This document shows positions 21,268-30,141 of a DNA stretch of 64,000 nt, in pieces; the first letter of the stretch is position 1, and every line of letters begins with the position of its first letter. Below the pieces are notes generated by a model, which saw only the letters and a program-made list of their open reading frames with translations, made no database searches and was not told the origin of the DNA. The DNA lies in contig JADQBM010000010.1 of the NCBI GenBank assembly GCA_016278615.1, forward strand, positions 1 to 64,000, read 5' to 3'. Made by a program: the position numbers and the translations under genes. Origin of the DNA: Clostridia bacterium. GTDB lineage: Bacteria > Bacillota > Clostridia > Peptostreptococcales > JAAYPU01.

Positions 21268-21294
21268 CTGTTGAGATTGCCGTGCTATACTCTC
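21268..21294. repeat. second copy of GAGATTGCC(G/A)(T/C)GCTAT(A/G)CTC..CAATGACAA repeat
   Basis: Matches 20130-20158 with few substitutions. Confidence 0.7.
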
Positions 21295-21401
21295 AATGAC
21301 AATAGGGTTTTTCTTTTGCCTTTATCTTAAAGGATCTCTATAAATTTTTTCTTGTATAACTATGCACTTAGAAACAAATAATAAAAAAGTCATCCTTAAT
21401 T

Positions 21402-21487
21402 CTTGAAGCCCTAGCTCAAATCTTTGATTTGATGTGCAGGTCTCATACAGAAACTCTCCAATCTTTGATTGGTTAAGAGTTTTTCAG
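21402..21487 (+). mobile_element. ~85-bp two-hairpin repeat element, copy 2 (ku leader)
   Basis: CTTGAAGCCCTAGCTCAAATCTTTGATTTGATGTGCAGGTCTCATACAGAAACTCTCCAATCTTTGATTGGTTAAGAGTTTTTCAG flanked by TTAATT on both sides. Confidence 0.75.
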
Positions 21488-21517
21488 TTAATTCTTAACT
21501 CTTAATTTATTAAGGCG

Positions 21518-22351
21518 GTGATTTTATTGCATACTTTATGGAAAGGGTCCATAAGCTTTGGCTTGGTAAACATTCCTGTAAAAATGTTTACGGCAACAGA
21601 GGAAAAAGATATTCGGTTTAAATACCTTCACAAGGCCTGTAATACCCCCATCAAATACGAAAAAGTCTGTCCAACCTGTGATAAGAAGATTACTGAAGAA
21701 GATATTGTTCGGGGTTTCGAATACGAACCTGGCCGCTTCATTATAATGGATGCAGCCGACTTTGATTCTCTTAAAACCAGTGTGGGCTCCAAATCCATAG
21801 AAATATTAGATTTTGTCAATCTTGAAGAAATTGATCCCATTTATTTTGAAAAATCCTATTTCCTTGCACCTCAGGATAACGGTGCCAATGCTTACAGCCT
21901 TCTTCGAAAGGTCATGATGGATACTAAAAAAATAGCCATTGCAAAAGTGACCATAAGAAACAAACAATCTTTAGCCGCTTTAAGGATCTACAACAATGTC
22001 CTTATTATGGAAACCATTTTTTTTCCTGATGAAATCAGATCCGTCAGTTTGGTTCCTGGACTTCCAGAGGAAACAGAGGTAAGTGAGAAAGAATTGGACA
22101 TTGCCACAAAACTTGTGGACAATCTTACAGAAACTTTTGATCCTGTCAAATATACAGATGATTACCGGGAAGCTCTAAGAAGCCTCATCAATAAAAAAAT
22201 TGAAGGTCAAGAAATCGAGATAGCTCCGGAAGCCCCCCAAAGAAATGTCATTGATTTGATGGAAGCCTTAAAAGCAAGTGTCAAGGAAACCAAAAAAGCG
22301 CCTGCTAAAACTAAGAAAAAGGCCTCGTCAAACAGAAAATCTGTGGGGTAA
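21518..22351 (+). CDS. ku: Ku domain protein (bacterial NHEJ)
   Basis: HTLWKGSISFGLVNIPVKMFTATEEKDIRFKYLHKACNTPIKYEKVCPTCDKKI; lysine-rich C-terminus. Confidence 0.95.
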   Translation: MILLHTLWKGSISFGLVNIPVKMFTATEEKDIRFKYLHKACNTPIKYEKVCPTCDKKITEEDIVRGFEYEPGRFIIMDAADFDSLKTSVGSKSIEILDFVNLEEIDPIYFEKSYFLAPQDNGANAYSLLRKVMMDTKKIAIAKVTIRNKQSLAALRIYNNVLIMETIFFPDEIRSVSLVPGLPEETEVSEKELDIATKLVDNLTETFDPVKYTDDYREALRSLINKKIEGQEIEIAPEAPQRNVIDLMEALKASVKETKKAPAKTKKKASSNRKSVG

Positions 22352-23304
22352 TGTTTGTGGAACTTTACAATCCTATGGAGCCTGTACTAAGAGATACCCT
22401 GATTCATCACCCTGATTTCATTCATCAGATTAAATGGGATGGCATTCGAGGTATTATCTATTTTGAAAATTCTAAAATGGAAATACGGACAAAAAATAAC
22501 TCCCACGTTACCCCCAAATACCCGGAGCTTCAAAACTTAAAAAAGCATTTTACTGGTGATAATGGGATTATCGATGGAGAAATAGTGGTTCTTGATAGCA
22601 AGGGGAAGCCTGATTTTCAAAAAATATTAGCCCGTCATATGATTCAGACGGATCATAAAATCAATTACTTGGCGCGTAACAACCCCGTATTTTATATCGT
22701 CTTTGATTTATTGTATTTAAACAATCAAGATTTAAGACGATTTAAATATTCTGATAGAAAAGAACTGTTGGAAAAATATTATGTGAATGGGAACCTTACA
22801 GCCATAACAGATGATTTCTCTGATGGAGCGTCACTTTTTAATCTTATGAAGGAAAGAGGAATGGAAGGCATTGTTTCAAAAAATAGGACCAGTGGATATG
22901 TTTCTGGGAAAAAACACAGCTATTGGTTTAAGACAAAAATAAAAAAAACAATATTGGCTGTCATTGGCGGTTTAAAACTAAAGAATAATTCACCTGTTTC
23001 AATGCTTCTGGGCATTTATGACTCTAAGGACCAACTGGTTTATTTAGGAAATGCCTCCTCAGGTTTAAAACAAAACGACTTATATCTCTTAAAAAATCAT
23101 ATGACAACCCTTAAAAGTGATGTCAGCCCTTTTATCAATTATTTACACGCCCCAAACACCTTGTGGCTTAAGCCTAATTTGACCTGTTATATCAGCTATC
23201 TTGAACGAAATGCCCAAGGTCATCTAAGACATCCTGAGGTTAATGGATTTTCCAATGAAAGTCCAAAGAGAGCACGTGGAGAGGAAATAACATGTCAACA
23301 GTGA
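22351..23304 (+). CDS. ligD: ATP-dependent DNA ligase (LigD-type ligase domain)
   Basis: QIKWDGIRGIIYF nucleotidyltransferase motif (K of KWDG), DGEIVVLD, EGIVSKN, WFKTKIKK; start overlaps ku stop (TAATG). Confidence 0.92.
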   Translation: MFVELYNPMEPVLRDTLIHHPDFIHQIKWDGIRGIIYFENSKMEIRTKNNSHVTPKYPELQNLKKHFTGDNGIIDGEIVVLDSKGKPDFQKILARHMIQTDHKINYLARNNPVFYIVFDLLYLNNQDLRRFKYSDRKELLEKYYVNGNLTAITDDFSDGASLFNLMKERGMEGIVSKNRTSGYVSGKKHSYWFKTKIKKTILAVIGGLKLKNNSPVSMLLGIYDSKDQLVYLGNASSGLKQNDLYLLKNHMTTLKSDVSPFINYLHAPNTLWLKPNLTCYISYLERNAQGHLRHPEVNGFSNESPKRARGEEITCQQ

Positions 23305-24188
23305 TCTTGCGCTATGAAGATAAAGAAATAAAAGTCTCCCATCCAGATAAATATCTATGGCCTGAGCTTGAAATAACAAAAATTGATTATATTCATCATT
23401 TAATCCAATTAGCGCCCTTCCTCTTAAATCACACAACTCATCGTCTATTAACTGTCATCCGATACCCCAACGGTGTCCACGAAAACTCATTTTTTCAAAA
23501 GCATCTCCCTGCTTATTCTCCCAAATGGGTGGACTCTATTGAGTCAAAAGGCGAAAAATATATTATTCTCAATACCCTTCCTTCACTTGCATGGTTAGGT
23601 AACCAAAGTGCTTTGGAATTTCATACAACTTTTAATCCCATTCAAAAGCCTAACCACCCTGCTGCCCTTGTTTTTGATTTAGACCCTTCAGAGGGCCAAA
23701 ACTTCCAAGAGGTTGCCCATGGGGCACTTTTAATAAAAGAAACTCTCGAGTCTCTTCATATCACAAGCTTTCCAAAAACTTCTGGTGCCACAGGCATCCA
23801 AGTGTATATTCCTGTAAATCATCAGTACACTTATGAAGAAGCAAGAAATATCAATCAGTTTTTTGCTTCATATTTTATATCAAAATTCCCTGCCTATTTT
23901 ACCATGGAACGGATGGTTCGCAAACGAGGCAAAAAGATATATTTTGATTATCTTCAAATGTGGCCTAATAAGACAATCATATCCCCCTATTCTCCAAGGG
24001 CTGTAAAAACAGCAGCCGTATCCACCCCTATTACCTGGGATGAGTTGGAACAAGGATGCCATCCCCACGACTTTACTCTCTTAAACATTCATGACCGTTT
24101 GAAAAAAACAGGGGATTTATTTGAAATGCTGAATACACCTGAATCCTATCAAGATTTGTCTTTCATTCTGGAAAATATATCAAATTAG
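23292..24188 (+). CDS. ligD: LigD-type DNA polymerase/primase (PolDom) domain protein
   Basis: VSHPDKYLWPELEITKIDYIHHL, VFDLDPSEG, SGATGIQVYIP, PYSPRA; overlaps ligase gene. Confidence 0.92.
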   Translation: MSTVILRYEDKEIKVSHPDKYLWPELEITKIDYIHHLIQLAPFLLNHTTHRLLTVIRYPNGVHENSFFQKHLPAYSPKWVDSIESKGEKYIILNTLPSLAWLGNQSALEFHTTFNPIQKPNHPAALVFDLDPSEGQNFQEVAHGALLIKETLESLHITSFPKTSGATGIQVYIPVNHQYTYEEARNINQFFASYFISKFPAYFTMERMVRKRGKKIYFDYLQMWPNKTIISPYSPRAVKTAAVSTPITWDELEQGCHPHDFTLLNIHDRLKKTGDLFEMLNTPESYQDLSFILENISN

Positions 24189-24488
24189 TATTCTATTACG
24201 AGATTGATCTATGATATAAGGAGGAAAATAGTAATTATTTGTATGTTCTGAAAAATAAGGTTCAAAAATAGGCCTATGCAGGATTTTTTCACTTAAATTT
24301 TGATACAGCTTAAGTAGCCCTTTAGACTTAAATATATACCATATAGCTGTATTTTCTTATTATTTCTTCATTAGCAAAGACCTTTGCAAATAAAATTTTC
24401 TTTATTCTATTGAAGTTAAGGTATCTTTTGCTTATAATCAAATGAGATGCATAATTTGTCTACATTTTATTCTTATGGGTGGGAAAAG

Positions 24489-25124
24489 ATGAAAATAAAC
24501 GAAATAGAGAATTTTCTAAATAAAGTCAGTTCCATTATTTGTAGTAGAATCGTTTTGGAGAATGAGGAAATAAAAGAAATTCATGTGGTTTCTGATATGC
24601 AAAAAAATCCAAAGCAGCTGTCTCGTGACATACAATCTATTTTAATTTCTAAATTTAATGTGGATGTGGATTATAAAATCATAAGTGTTGCACAAATTGA
24701 AAGTGAAGAGGTTCTTGGTGGAGACTTCAGATTGAAGCTAAACACCATTGAGCATTCTACTAATGGAAAGATATTTAAAGCCAAGGTCGTCTTGGAAAAG
24801 AATGGTGAATTCTATGAAGGGACAAGCTCTGGTCCTCATTCATCTACCAATATTCCCAAACTCCTTACTTCAGCAGTCATAGATGCCGTAGAAGATTTTT
24901 ACGGTTCAGAAAATATATTTATACTTGAAGATGTCCTGAAGGTAATCCTCTCAGGCAAGGAAGCTTTTGTGACCTTAATCACTGCATTTATCAGCGGAAA
25001 AGAAACCTTGCTTTCGGGTTCAGCTGTTAATGGAAAAAACAGTGACGAAATGATTGTAAAATCAGCTTTAGATGCAATCAATAGAGTTTTAGTCAAGTTA
25101 TCCCATGATTATCAGACCGGATAA
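24489..25124 (+). CDS. conserved hypothetical protein
   Basis: ORF with ATG 24489 (MKINEIENFLNKV) after GGTGGGAAAAG; two similar alpha/beta-like halves. Confidence 0.6.
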   Translation: MKINEIENFLNKVSSIICSRIVLENEEIKEIHVVSDMQKNPKQLSRDIQSILISKFNVDVDYKIISVAQIESEEVLGGDFRLKLNTIEHSTNGKIFKAKVVLEKNGEFYEGTSSGPHSSTNIPKLLTSAVIDAVEDFYGSENIFILEDVLKVILSGKEAFVTLITAFISGKETLLSGSAVNGKNSDEMIVKSALDAINRVLVKLSHDYQTG

Positions 25125-25138
25125 TCTTTTTTTTCTCA

Positions 25139-25250
25139 GCAGTAGAAATCTACAAATCAAAGATTTGTGATTTCCCTGCATAAGCGGAGCGAATATAGTA
25201 TGCCTTAGTTAGCGAATAGGCAGAGTACTCTGTAAAGGGGGCTATATTCG
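25139..25250 (+). promoter_or_regulatory. structured leader preceding a 25-aa ORF
   Basis: Hairpin GAAATCTACAAATC-AAA-GATTTGTGATTTC (25139-25179) and P1-like CGAATATAG(25190-25198)/CTATATTCG(25242-25250) enclosing TGCCT/AGGCA and CAGA/TCTG, RBS within. Confidence 0.45.
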
Positions 25251-25251
25251 A

Positions 25252-25329
25252 ATGAAGAGATTGATGGTTGTTGCTATGAGCATAATTTCTCTTATTCTTT
25301 CAGCAGGCGCTGGAGCTAGCTGGAGATAG
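25252..25329 (+). CDS. 25-aa signal-peptide-like small protein MKRLMVVAMSIISLILSAGAGASWR
   Basis: RBS AAAGGGGGC; positive n-region, hydrophobic h-region, small residues. Confidence 0.4.
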   Translation: MKRLMVVAMSIISLILSAGAGASWR

Positions 25330-25447
25330 TTATCAATTAAAGCCCGGTCTGGTAATTGTATTTTTTGAGATTATATTATTCTTGCTTCAACACTTTAAAG
25401 AGTCTTAATAATTATTAGCTATAAATGGGTTTTAGAGGTGAGCACAG

Positions 25448-26713
25448 ATGAATATTCCAAAAAAAGTATTACACTACATACTCATCATTACTTTTATTGC
25501 TACTGCCTTGACATGTTTCATTTCAGGTCATTATACTTTACCTGATCTTTCCGTCATCATATTTTGGGTAATTCTTGCAGCAACTTCAGAGTCCTTACTC
25601 ATTATACTTCCTAATGGTGTTGGCCTTTCTGTAAGCTTTGCCATACACCTCTCATGCATCATTGTAGGAGGTCCTTTATTAGCCATCATTGTATCTGGCT
25701 TTACCTATATTTTTTGTATTTATTCTGACGAAGGCATAAAACATATTTTTAATACACCCTTCTATAAGACTCTTTTTAATTCAACTCAAAGTATTATTTC
25801 TTCTGGTGTTACATCAATCGTATATTTGTATTCGGGAGGTTCTATAGGGGAATTCCTTTTAGTGCCTACTATTATTGCTGTTTTATTTTATACACTTATT
25901 AATACGCTTCTACTCTCCAAACTCATGTCATTATTACATAATAGAAAAAGTGTTGTTTCTGCATGGATAAATATCTTTAAAGATGTTTTTATCAATATGC
26001 TTGCAGTAGGATTAATTGGCATTATCTTAGCATTGGCCTATATGAGCTATGGGCCTGGCGCTGTTGTTTTATTCTTTGGTCCTTTACTTCTTGCTCGGTT
26101 CTCTTTTAAATTATATATCAATATGAGAACCACCTATTTAGAAACCATTCATGCTTTTAATAAATTTCTGGAAGCCAAAGACACCTATACCAGCGGTCAT
26201 GCTTCAAGGGTACAGCAATATGCTGAGATGATTGCACAAGCAGCCAATCTTCCCGAGGATAAAATCGAAAGCATAAGAACAGCCGCACTCCTTCATGATA
26301 TCGGTAAAATTGGAATCAGTGATAATATTTTGAAAAAACCTTTCTCCTTAACGGTTAATGAATATGAAGAAATTAAAAATCATGCGGTCATTGGAGCAGA
26401 ACTCATCGAAGGTGTGGATTTTCTTAAGGATATTTCTATTATCATTCGGCAACATCATGAACGTTATGATGGAAAAGGTTATCCTTCCGGATTAAAAGAA
26501 AATGAAACACGGCCAGAAGCAGCTATCTTAGCCGTTGCAGATGTCTACGATGCCATGACTTCTGAAAGGCCTTACAGAAAAGCTTTATCAAAAGGCGAAG
26601 CCTTAGAGGAAATAAAAAGAAATGCGGGAACCCAGTTACATCCTGTTTATGCCCAATGTTTGATAGAATTATTGGAAGAAGAATCTGATAAAGGTGTGGA
26701 AAGTATATGTTAA
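25448..26713 (+). CDS. membrane-anchored HD-GYP domain protein
   Basis: N-terminal multi-TM region; C-terminal HASRVQQYAEMIAQ, LLHDIGKIGISDNIL, RQHHERYDGKGYPSGL. Confidence 0.9.
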   Translation: MNIPKKVLHYILIITFIATALTCFISGHYTLPDLSVIIFWVILAATSESLLIILPNGVGLSVSFAIHLSCIIVGGPLLAIIVSGFTYIFCIYSDEGIKHIFNTPFYKTLFNSTQSIISSGVTSIVYLYSGGSIGEFLLVPTIIAVLFYTLINTLLLSKLMSLLHNRKSVVSAWINIFKDVFINMLAVGLIGIILALAYMSYGPGAVVLFFGPLLLARFSFKLYINMRTTYLETIHAFNKFLEAKDTYTSGHASRVQQYAEMIAQAANLPEDKIESIRTAALLHDIGKIGISDNILKKPFSLTVNEYEEIKNHAVIGAELIEGVDFLKDISIIIRQHHERYDGKGYPSGLKENETRPEAAILAVADVYDAMTSERPYRKALSKGEALEEIKRNAGTQLHPVYAQCLIELLEEESDKGVESIC

Positions 26714-27237
26714 TGGAAACGGTAAGTGTTTCTCTAATAACGTCTTTTTTACGAAAAGGAAAATTGAAAAATCTAAAAGATATTTATATTAGAGGCTGGT
26801 ATCTTCTTTTGGTAGCAGGACTTCTTCAAATTTTATTGAAAACAGGTGTTTTGACTGATTATTTCTATCCCATTGTGATGCTCTCTTATTTCTCCATATT
26901 ATTATGTTTAGGATTGAATTATAAAAGCATCCCTATACGAATTGCATTTGCAGGGACTTTTTTAAACTTTATGGTTATTGCCCTTAACGGTGGACTCATG
27001 CCCGTCTCATTAAAAGGTCTTCAATTTGCCGGTTACGACGTAACCTCTTCCAGATTAGATGCCTTCCACTGCTTAATTACAGAATCCACACGTTTAAGCT
27101 TTTTATCCGATATCATTCCCATCCCAGAACCTTATCCCTTTCCTCAAATGCTCAGTATTGGTGACTTTTTTCTCATGGTAGGCGTGTTTTTATTTATTAT
27201 GGAAACAGTGAAGGGAAAAGCTAGAGAAGAAACTTAA
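26707..27237 (+). CDS. DUF5317-like membrane protein
   Basis: Hydrophobic 176-aa ORF overlapping the HD-GYP gene; MPVSLKGLQFAGYD-type sequence. Confidence 0.6.
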   Translation: MLMETVSVSLITSFLRKGKLKNLKDIYIRGWYLLLVAGLLQILLKTGVLTDYFYPIVMLSYFSILLCLGLNYKSIPIRIAFAGTFLNFMVIALNGGLMPVSLKGLQFAGYDVTSSRLDAFHCLITESTRLSFLSDIIPIPEPYPFPQMLSIGDFFLMVGVFLFIMETVKGKAREET

Positions 27238-27385
27238 GTATAAGTTTAAGTGTAAGTTAAATCTCAAGTATTAAGTCTCCTAAATAGAAGCTCTAACAAT
27301 TACTATTCTCTATTTTAAACTCACTTTAACTCCGAAGGAGTTTACTTACACTTACACTCATACTTACACTTATAACTTAAGCCGC
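27235..27385. repeat. hexamer-armed palindromic intergenic element (AAGTNT / ANACTT arms, AACTCC-GAA-GGAGTT core)
   Basis: Left ACTTAAGTATAAGTTTAAGTGTAAGTT, right TTACTTACACTTACACTCATACTTACACTTATAACTTAAG. Confidence 0.7.
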
Positions 27386-27442
27386 ATAGCTCATAATGAA
27401 TTGTATATACTATATAATAAGTTTATTTTAGGAGGAATTTTT

Positions 27443-28552
27443 ATGGATCCACGAATTAAGCAACTTGCAAATACATTGGTTAATTATTCTTGTTCTGTAG
27501 AGAAAGGCGAAAAGGTTTTTGTCTCTTCTACTGGAAGTACCACGAGCAATCTTGTGCGTCAACTTATAAAGGAAATTTATGCTGCAGGCGGATATCCTTA
27601 TTATGATATTAAAGATTCATCTATCTCACGAGAACTTATTATGGATTGTAGCGAAACTCAATTGCAATTTTTAAAAGAATATGAAATGGCACAGATGAAA
27701 GGTATGGATGCATATATAGCCATCCGAGCATCTGATAATACTGCTGAACTGTCAGATGTCCCTTCTGAAAAAGTCAATCTATACAACAAGATACTGCACC
27801 CCGTACTTGAAGAAAGAGTCAATCATACAAAATGGGTGGTTTTAAGATATCCCAACAATGCCATGGCACAATTGGCAAACATGAGTTTAGAAGCTTTTGA
27901 AAATTTCTATTTTGATGTCTGTAATTTAGATTATGCTAAAATGTCACTGGCAATGAATCCTCTTGTAGATCTAATGCGCAAAACCAATAAGGTACATATC
28001 ATCGGACCTGGGACGGATTTAACTTTTTCAATCGGGGATATTCCTGTCATGAAATGTGATGGGGAACGAAACATTCCAGATGGAGAAGTTTATACGGCTC
28101 CTGTAAAAGACTCCATTAATGGGGTGTTATCTTACAATACGCCCTCCCAATATCAAGGCTATACCTACGAAAATGTGCGCTTTGAATTTGAAAACGGAAA
28201 GATAGTAAGAGCGGAATCAAATGATACGAAACGTATCAATGAGCTCTTGGATACAGATGAAGGTGCTCGTTATATCGGTGAATTTGCCATCGGCGTTAAC
28301 CCATATATATTAAAACCAATGAAAGATACTTTGTTTGATGAAAAGATTATGGGAAGCTTTCATTTTACACCTGGCAATTCTTATAAAGATGCTTTCAATG
28401 GTAATAAATCTGCAGTCCATTGGGATTTGGTATGTATACAAACGCCAGAACATGGTGGTGGAGAAATTTATTTTGATGATGTTTTGATAAGAGAAGATGG
28501 TCGGTTTGTTATCCCTCAATTGAAAGGATTAAATCCTGAGAATCTTAAATAG
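27443..28552 (+). CDS. M29 family aminopeptidase
   Basis: MDPRIKQLANTLVNYSCSVEKGEKVFV, AMNPLVDLM, DGERNIPDGEVYTAPVKDSINGVL, SAVHWDLV. Confidence 0.9.
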   Translation: MDPRIKQLANTLVNYSCSVEKGEKVFVSSTGSTTSNLVRQLIKEIYAAGGYPYYDIKDSSISRELIMDCSETQLQFLKEYEMAQMKGMDAYIAIRASDNTAELSDVPSEKVNLYNKILHPVLEERVNHTKWVVLRYPNNAMAQLANMSLEAFENFYFDVCNLDYAKMSLAMNPLVDLMRKTNKVHIIGPGTDLTFSIGDIPVMKCDGERNIPDGEVYTAPVKDSINGVLSYNTPSQYQGYTYENVRFEFENGKIVRAESNDTKRINELLDTDEGARYIGEFAIGVNPYILKPMKDTLFDEKIMGSFHFTPGNSYKDAFNGNKSAVHWDLVCIQTPEHGGGEIYFDDVLIREDGRFVIPQLKGLNPENLK

Positions 28553-28636
28553 AGCATAGGTAATTAATAAAACAATGAATAATGAATAATTGATGTGGAG
28601 ATTTTGCCATTTTGGCAAAATCTCTTTTTATTTGTA

Positions 28637-28691
28637 AAAGGTAAGGGGACACACCTCTGCAAGGCGGTCTATCTTATTGAGGAATGTCCCC
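28637..28691. repeat. ~55-bp REP-like repeat, GGGGACA..TGTCCCC, copy 1
   Basis: AAAAGGTAAGGGGACACACCTCTGCAAGGCGGTCTATCTTATTGAGGAATGTCCCC; copies at 28784-28840 and 61531-61585. Confidence 0.8.
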
Positions 28692-28745
28692 AGTTGATAT
28701 GGCCTTCTGCCCCTCTATCTTGTAAAAACTTACACAAAATACCTG

Positions 28746-28774
28746 TTGATAAAGAACATATGTTCGTGTAAAAT
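28746..28774 (+). promoter_or_regulatory. dinB promoter (TTGATA-N17-TAAAAT) with LexA/DinR box GAACATATGTTC between -35 and -10
   Basis: -35 28746-28751, -10 28769-28774, palindrome 28754-28765. Confidence 0.8.
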
Positions 28775-28783
28775 GAATATACT

Positions 28784-28840
28784 AAAAGGTACGGGGACAC
28801 ACCTCTGCAAGACGGTCTATCTTATTGAGGAATGTCCCCA
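28784..28840. repeat. ~55-bp REP-like repeat, copy 2
   Basis: Nearly identical to 28637-28691. Confidence 0.8.
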
Positions 28841-28896
28841 TGTAAAGTATTCGGGGAATTTCGGCTACTAATAAGAAATTTAGGGAGATAAACCAT

Positions 28897-30141
28897 ATGG
28901 TTATTTTTCATATAGACGCCAACTCAGCTTATCTAAGCTGGGAAGCAGCTTTTCAACTTGAACAAGGCAATACCATGGACCTTCGCCAAATCCCCTCTGT
29001 TATAGGAGGAGACCCTGACAAAAGAAGTGGGATTGTACTCACAAAGTCTATCCCTGCAAAAAAATATGGTATTAAAACAGGAGAAACTTTATATGAAGCC
29101 AAGCAGAAATGCCCTCATTTAATAATTATTCCTCCAAATTATGACTTGTACCTTAAATGTAGCAATACCATGTATCAATTGCTCCACGAATATTCTTCTA
29201 AAGTACAACGGTACTCTATAGATGAATGTTTTTTGGACTACACAGAATCTCAAAAATTATTTGGAAACCCAATAGAGACTGCCTTGGCCATAAAGGAGCG
29301 GATTAAGAATGAATTAGGCTTCACTGTCAATATTGGCATTTCCACCAATAAACTCTTAGCTAAAATGGGTTGCGAACTTGAGAAACCCGATAAGCTTCAT
29401 ACACTATTTCCCGAAGAAATAAAATATAAGCTTTGGCCTCTTCCTGTGGAAGAACTCTTTATGGTTGGCCCAGCAACTTCTCAAAAGTTGAAGAAGATTA
29501 ATATCAATACCATTGGTGAATTAGCTAATACCAATATGCTTTATCTTAAGACTTTATTAAAAAGTCACGGCATTCTTATATGGAATTATGCCAATGGCAT
29601 TGATCATTCTCCTGTTCATAATAGTGGTGAAATTATACAAAAAGGGTTAGGAAACAGCACCACCCTACCCTTTGATATAACCCATAGCAAAGAAGCCTAT
29701 AGGGTGCTCTTAGCCTTGACCGAACGCGTCTCCATGAGATTAAGGAATTTAAACTGCCTTTGCTTTTTGGTTGCCATTTCAATCAAAACCGATACTTTTG
29801 TTCGATATTCACATCAGATAAAGCTTATTGTTCCAACAAGCTCCACAACAGAAATTTTTAATTCTGTTAAAAGACTTTTTGATGATGTCTGGAAGCATGA
29901 GCCCATTCGTCATTTAGGGGTACGGGTTTCGGAATTTGTTGCAAAAGATTTTTATCAACTTTCTTTTTTCGATAGTAAATATAAAGAAAAAAATCAAAAA
30001 CTCGATAGGACAGTGGACCTTATACGAGAAAAATATGGTGATACCGCATTGATTAGAAGCTGCTTCATTCACAGCAATCTATCTCCTTTTCAGGGTGGCG
30101 TAAACGAAGGAGATTATCCCATGATGTCAAGCGTTTTGTGA
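28897..30141 (+). CDS. dinB: DNA polymerase IV (Y-family)
   Basis: VIFHIDANSAYLSWEA, YSIDECFLD, NIGISTNKLLAKMG. Confidence 0.94.
   Translation: MVIFHIDANSAYLSWEAAFQLEQGNTMDLRQIPSVIGGDPDKRSGIVLTKSIPAKKYGIKTGETLYEAKQKCPHLIIIPPNYDLYLKCSNTMYQLLHEYSSKVQRYSIDECFLDYTESQKLFGNPIETALAIKERIKNELGFTVNIGISTNKLLAKMGCELEKPDKLHTLFPEEIKYKLWPLPVEELFMVGPATSQKLKKININTIGELANTNMLYLKTLLKSHGILIWNYANGIDHSPVHNSGEIIQKGLGNSTTLPFDITHSKEAYRVLLALTERVSMRLRNLNCLCFLVAISIKTDTFVRYSHQIKLIVPTSSTTEIFNSVKRLFDDVWKHEPIRHLGVRVSEFVAKDFYQLSFFDSKYKEKNQKLDRTVDLIREKYGDTALIRSCFIHSNLSPFQGGVNEGDYPMMSSVL

Noticed and set aside
28637-28840. GGGGACA..TGTCCCC repeats considered as a riboswitch pair
   Set aside because: Third copy at 61531 is not in a comparable gene leader; fits a REP-type repeat better.
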